Shown in pieces: positions 61,551 to 64,000 of a stretch of 64,000 bases of DNA; the stretch's first letter is position 1; every line of letters begins with the position of its first letter. The position numbers and the translations under genes are program-made. The stretch covers positions 496,001 through 560,000 of the forward strand of contig NZ_VCYH01000001.1 in the NCBI RefSeq assembly GCF_030464345.1, read 5' to 3'. Source of the DNA: Methanoculleus frigidifontis (lineage in GTDB: Archaea > Halobacteriota > Methanomicrobia > Methanomicrobiales > Methanoculleaceae). The notes beneath the pieces were generated by a model. That model searched no databases. It saw nothing but the letters and a program-made list of their open reading frames with translations, and was not told the DNA's origin.

Positions 61551-61748
61551 CTGAGCACGCTTGAATCGTGTCTCGGTACACTGCACCAGGGAGTTTACCC
61601 GGTCATCGTCCTGAAAACCCTGGTTACCGAGCCCCGATACCATTGCGAGTTACTGGAGAGCGGGCAGTACCACGCCCACGAGACGGTGTCGGAGTACCGT
61701 GTCCGCATGGACAGGTACGATCCCGAGAAGAACCCGTCATGCACCTGA
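61551..61748 (+). CDS. Possible small gene without a standard start codon
   Basis: The frame encodes LSTLESCLGTLHQGVYPVIV, LKTLVTEPRYHCELLESGQY and EYRVRMDRYDPEKNPS, then a stop at 61748, and reads like real protein. No ATG, GTG or TTG is available. The first plausible codon is CTG at 61551, preceded by GAGGAGG at 61538-61544. It may be a CTG-started gene, a fragment, or a chance frame. It overlaps the start of the next gene by 10 bases, which supports coupling. Confidence 0.35.
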   Translation: MSTLESCLGTLHQGVYPVIVLKTLVTEPRYHCELLESGQYHAHETVSEYRVRMDRYDPEKNPSCT

Positions 61749-62083
61749 TCGACACCCCCCTGGTTCTCATGATCCACGAGACCATGAAGACCATCTTCAT
61801 CTTCCTCCTCTCCGGGATCGTGCTCATGGCGGGTGTGTGCATGGTTCTGGACGCGCACGGGTTGAGGAATGCCGCCCGTCTGATGGAAGAGGGCGGATTT
61901 GTCCGACGATCCCTTCCAGCCGGGGGAGTGATAAAAGAGGGTGATGCTTCGGGCTCAACCGCGAGGTTACTCCGTCGCTCTGCCTGTCTTTATCCCGGTG
62001 CGGCTGCTGTCCCTCTTGCCGGAGATGCTCATCACGGCACCGATGTCCGGGTTAATCAGGCATACCGGGAAGTACCCGAATAA
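61739..62083 (+). CDS. Small membrane protein of unknown function
   Basis: The 114-residue frame has one clear membrane helix (TIFIFLLSGIVLMAGVCMV, about residues 18-36). The first 60 residues look like protein, but the last 40 overlap the convergent gene (stop at 61967) and may not be real. A function cannot be assigned. It follows the CTG-frame with overlap and could be translated with it. Confidence 0.4.
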   Translation: MHLIDTPLVLMIHETMKTIFIFLLSGIVLMAGVCMVLDAHGLRNAARLMEEGGFVRRSLPAGGVIKEGDASGSTARLLRRSACLYPGAAAVPLAGDAHHGTDVRVNQAYREVPE

Positions 62084-63229
62084 CGACCTGTAGTCGATCT
62101 TCAGCATCCGGTGCCGGACGAGATCGATCTCGATCTTCTCTAAACTGCCCTTCATCTGCGGGGTCACGCCCTCGCCCGGCGGTGCGGTTTCGAGGGTTGA
62201 GATGGCCGGAAGTATCTCCTCCCTGATCGCCTCGATCTTCGATTTTGAGAGGCTTTCCGCAAGCGTTCTACTGTATCTCCCCTGAAGATGCCGTACAGCG
62301 ATCATCTGCGTCAGGAAGATCAGGGCAAAGATCCCTGTGTTGATGTGGATGTCGGCTTCGGCGGATGTGAAACTGCCGTAGGTGATCCCGGGGAGGACGA
62401 GCGCCGCGATGAGAACTATGCCGGTGACGGTGATCAGCACGGCGGCGGTGAGTGCGTATTTCAGTCCTTTGCTCCAGGTCTCTTCGTAATGCTCTTTGAA
62501 CGTGGAATGGATGCCGAGCACTCCCGTGAAAAAACCGCGGGAATACGGCTGCACGTGCGCAACCGCGATATAGAACACGATTATCGCAGCGGACTGGACT
62601 ATGATGATGATGGAGGAATAAGCCTCGAACTGGCCGTCGATTGCCCAGCCTGCGAATGCAAATGCCGCGGAGAGGGCGAAGAGCATGAGAAAACCCGGGG
62701 CCAGCGGCTGGCAGTTTATGAAGAACAGGTTCCAGCCGAGTTCGTAGAGGGAGTTCCTCTGTCGCGAAAGCCCTTTGATCGTCTCCGTTGTGTCGGCGAT
62801 ACCGATGCTGCCCCTTCCGGAGGTCCCCCCGGCCGCGATCTCGTCCCGGCTCTTTCTCTCGCGATCTTTGAGTTCCCTGACGTACCCTATATACGACTTT
62901 ACATCCGCCATGTCGGTCGGAAGCATGGTGAGGAAGGGGTTCACCATCAGGAACGTGAAGGCTGCCATAATCCAGTACAGGTAGAACTTCCAGGTGAATG
63001 CAAACATGAGCCCCAGGTTGATTGCTACCGCCGCCCCGAGGATGAGCGGCGTATATGTAAGGCTCCATTTCGTCTCGTTGAGGCGTTTCAAATCGTCTTT
63101 TGCCGTGCTGAAGATCTCTTCCGCTTCAGCCCGGGATGATGTGAGGTTCTGAACAAATTCCTCCGGAGACATCTCCGGGATCTCTTCCGTATTGCGTCTT
63201 TTGAATCTATTCCAGTAGGGCAGTTCCAT
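61967..63229 (-). CDS. Uncharacterised multi-helix membrane protein with cytosolic coiled ends
   Basis: The 420-residue protein has a charged N-terminus (to about 50), helices at about 60-100, 165-230 and 245-320, and a cytosolic C-terminal coil (AESLSKSKIEAIREEILPAISTLE). No active-site or transporter motif is recognised. A sensor, channel or membrane-organising role is possible. It begins MELPYWNRFKRRNTEE with a positive cluster. It stands alone, with a 550-base non-coding region on its 5' side. Confidence 0.8.
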   Translation of the reverse strand: MELPYWNRFKRRNTEEIPEMSPEEFVQNLTSSRAEAEEIFSTAKDDLKRLNETKWSLTYTPLILGAAVAINLGLMFAFTWKFYLYWIMAAFTFLMVNPFLTMLPTDMADVKSYIGYVRELKDRERKSRDEIAAGGTSGRGSIGIADTTETIKGLSRQRNSLYELGWNLFFINCQPLAPGFLMLFALSAAFAFAGWAIDGQFEAYSSIIIIVQSAAIIVFYIAVAHVQPYSRGFFTGVLGIHSTFKEHYEETWSKGLKYALTAAVLITVTGIVLIAALVLPGITYGSFTSAEADIHINTGIFALIFLTQMIAVRHLQGRYSRTLAESLSKSKIEAIREEILPAISTLETAPPGEGVTPQMKGSLEKIEIDLVRHRMLKIDYRSLFGYFPVCLINPDIGAVMSISGKRDSSRTGIKTGRATE

Positions 63230-63781
63230 CAGTCATGGTTTCGTTACGATTGCTAATAAGATCGCATCTTTTGCAGTAACCAGGGGTTTTATCTGAATTT
63301 TCAGCCGCACGATCCTTCTCCGACAAAAATGGTGGAATGCACTGCGGCGAGCGGACACGCCACAGTGCACCCGGGTCCTGCGGTACTGTCCTCTTCCGGA
63401 GCGGCGCCCTCTCCGATCCCGCCTGCAGTTCCGGACGTCTGACCCTGCGGCGGTTGCGGCGGATAGCATGGGAATCCGGACTGGGGAGCCGGCGGCGAAG
63501 AGCGATTCTGCCCGGCAGGGATGCCGTCTGATTTCCCCATGTCGCACCGGGGGGAATATCCGGCCTCCCTGGTTTCATGCTCCCTGTGGCGGCCGGGGTT
63601 CGAACCCTTTCATCGACGTGAAAGGGCCGCAACTGCGATTGGGCGGACCGCATGGAGATCGAGACTCTCGCGGCCGTGCCGGCCGATGAAGCGAGTCCGG
63701 CAGGACCGGTCTGACCCGGTTGTCGGGCGGCGGTGTTCCGGGAGGGGAGGGGATCTTCAACTCAAAGCCTGACGGTTTCTC
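63230..63781. other. Intergenic region with only a doubtful small frame
   Basis: A minus-strand frame at 63301-63540 would give a 79-residue Pro/Gly/Ser-rich peptide with Cys (GPGCTVACPLAAVHS) and no clear family; I do not call it a gene. A perfect palindrome GGGTTCGAACCC lies at 63597-63608 and looks like a tRNA T-loop, but no tRNA can be folded around it. Nothing else is supported. Confidence 0.4.
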
Positions 63782-64000
63782 ATGCTCCGTTCTCTGATCT
63801 ATCTGTGCTCAAACTCCGCTCCAACGGAGCGCGTCGTTCCTGGCGGTGCTTGTTCTCCTGCCACGCCCGGTCGCAACTTCATGGACCCCAGGTCTTTCCT
63901 TGAGGACGGATCCCGTCAAGCGTTCCTTATAACCCCGGATCTGCAAGGTTGTCTACCCCTGCTGTACCGTGAGGCTATCCGCGACGCTGTTGCATCCATC
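63782..64000 (+). CDS. Partial open frame running off the right edge
   Basis: The frame is open from an ATG at 63782 to the last complete codon of the window, 73 codons without a stop. It includes MDPRSFLEDGSRQAFLITPD, which may be the true start (63880), and LQGCLPLLYREAIRDAVASI. The protein continues outside the window. No family is recognised. Composition is protein-like, but the short length keeps confidence low. Confidence 0.35.
   Translation, partial: MLRSLIYLCSNSAPTERVVPGGACSPATPGRNFMDPRSFLEDGSRQAFLITPDLQGCLPLLYREAIRDAVASI

Noticed and set aside
63590-63620. tRNA T-loop-like GGGTTCGAACCC
   Set aside because: It is a simple palindrome. No acceptor, D or anticodon stem can be paired around it on either strand.

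Overview
The window is GC-rich archaeal chromosome from a methanogen, most likely a member of Methanomicrobiales close to Methanoculleus. This assignment is inferred from gene content. The window carries a methanogenesis marker 8 protein, the siroheme-dependent heme genes ahbABCD, an A-type ATPase operon in the order HIKECFABD, a TrmB-type regulator, a Dps-like ferritin, and TATA-box promoters. It is not a phage or plasmid region. Mobile DNA is limited to one IS21-type element cut by the left edge, plus recombination scars. No rRNA, tRNA or CRISPR array was found.

Layout. 1-2.15 kb: istA (partial), istB and the right end of an IS21 element. 2.4-8.9 kb: enolase, a small monooxygenase-like protein divergent from a TrmB-family regulator with a palindrome touching its start codon, an RND/MMPL exporter with a small partner gene, an NTF2-like protein and a short secreted protein. 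9-12.3 kb: a membrane SpoIIE phosphatase followed by a STAS protein fused to an unknown domain, an apparent partner-switching pair. 12.5-17.7 kb: a V4R-like protein, a catalase gene remnant, a Dps-like ferritin, a ZIP metal transporter, CheW and a soluble chemoreceptor with two almost identical PAS domains. 18.6-29.1 kb: a universal-stress gene leading a complete A/V-type ATPase operon. Its proteolipid has six fused hairpins and five predicted ion carboxylates. 29.2-41.6 kb: a decayed gene, a double zinc-ribbon protein, a QueG-like Fe-S protein, methanogenesis marker 8, thiE-thiM, a thioredoxin/CcdA pair, an acetyltransferase, a lipoprotein serpin, a hybrid PAS/GAF histidine kinase, TrmO and a methyltransferase. 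41.6-48.5 kb: a radical SAM protein, a mosaic scar, a large-subunit catalase and ahbDABC. 48.6-54.7 kb: a methyltransferase-like protein, a P-type ATPase, a sodium symporter, duplicated fragments, a frameshifted secreted protein and a DUF2795 protein. 55.1-61.4 kb: an AddB/AddA-like helicase-nuclease pair. 61.5-64 kb: small or unknown membrane proteins and a gene running off the right edge.

How the genes fit together. The ahb operon makes heme from siroheme, and a heme catalase lies just downstream on the same strand. With the Dps-like ferritin this suggests investment in peroxide defence. Part of the catalase 3' end also lies next to the Dps-like gene. The ATPase proteolipid keeps a helix-1 Gln, Thr-Gln and Glu pattern that in Enterococcus NtpK binds sodium, so a sodium-coupled rotor is predicted. 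Short duplications link three distant loci (12.9-13.3, 42.5-43.1 and 53.5-53.8 kb) and show that they exchanged gene ends.

The most unusual observations are the 5-of-6 carboxylate proteolipid, the membrane-anchored C subunit in the same operon, the STAS-fusion/SpoIIE pair, the three-locus mosaic, and the archaeal AddAB-like pair.
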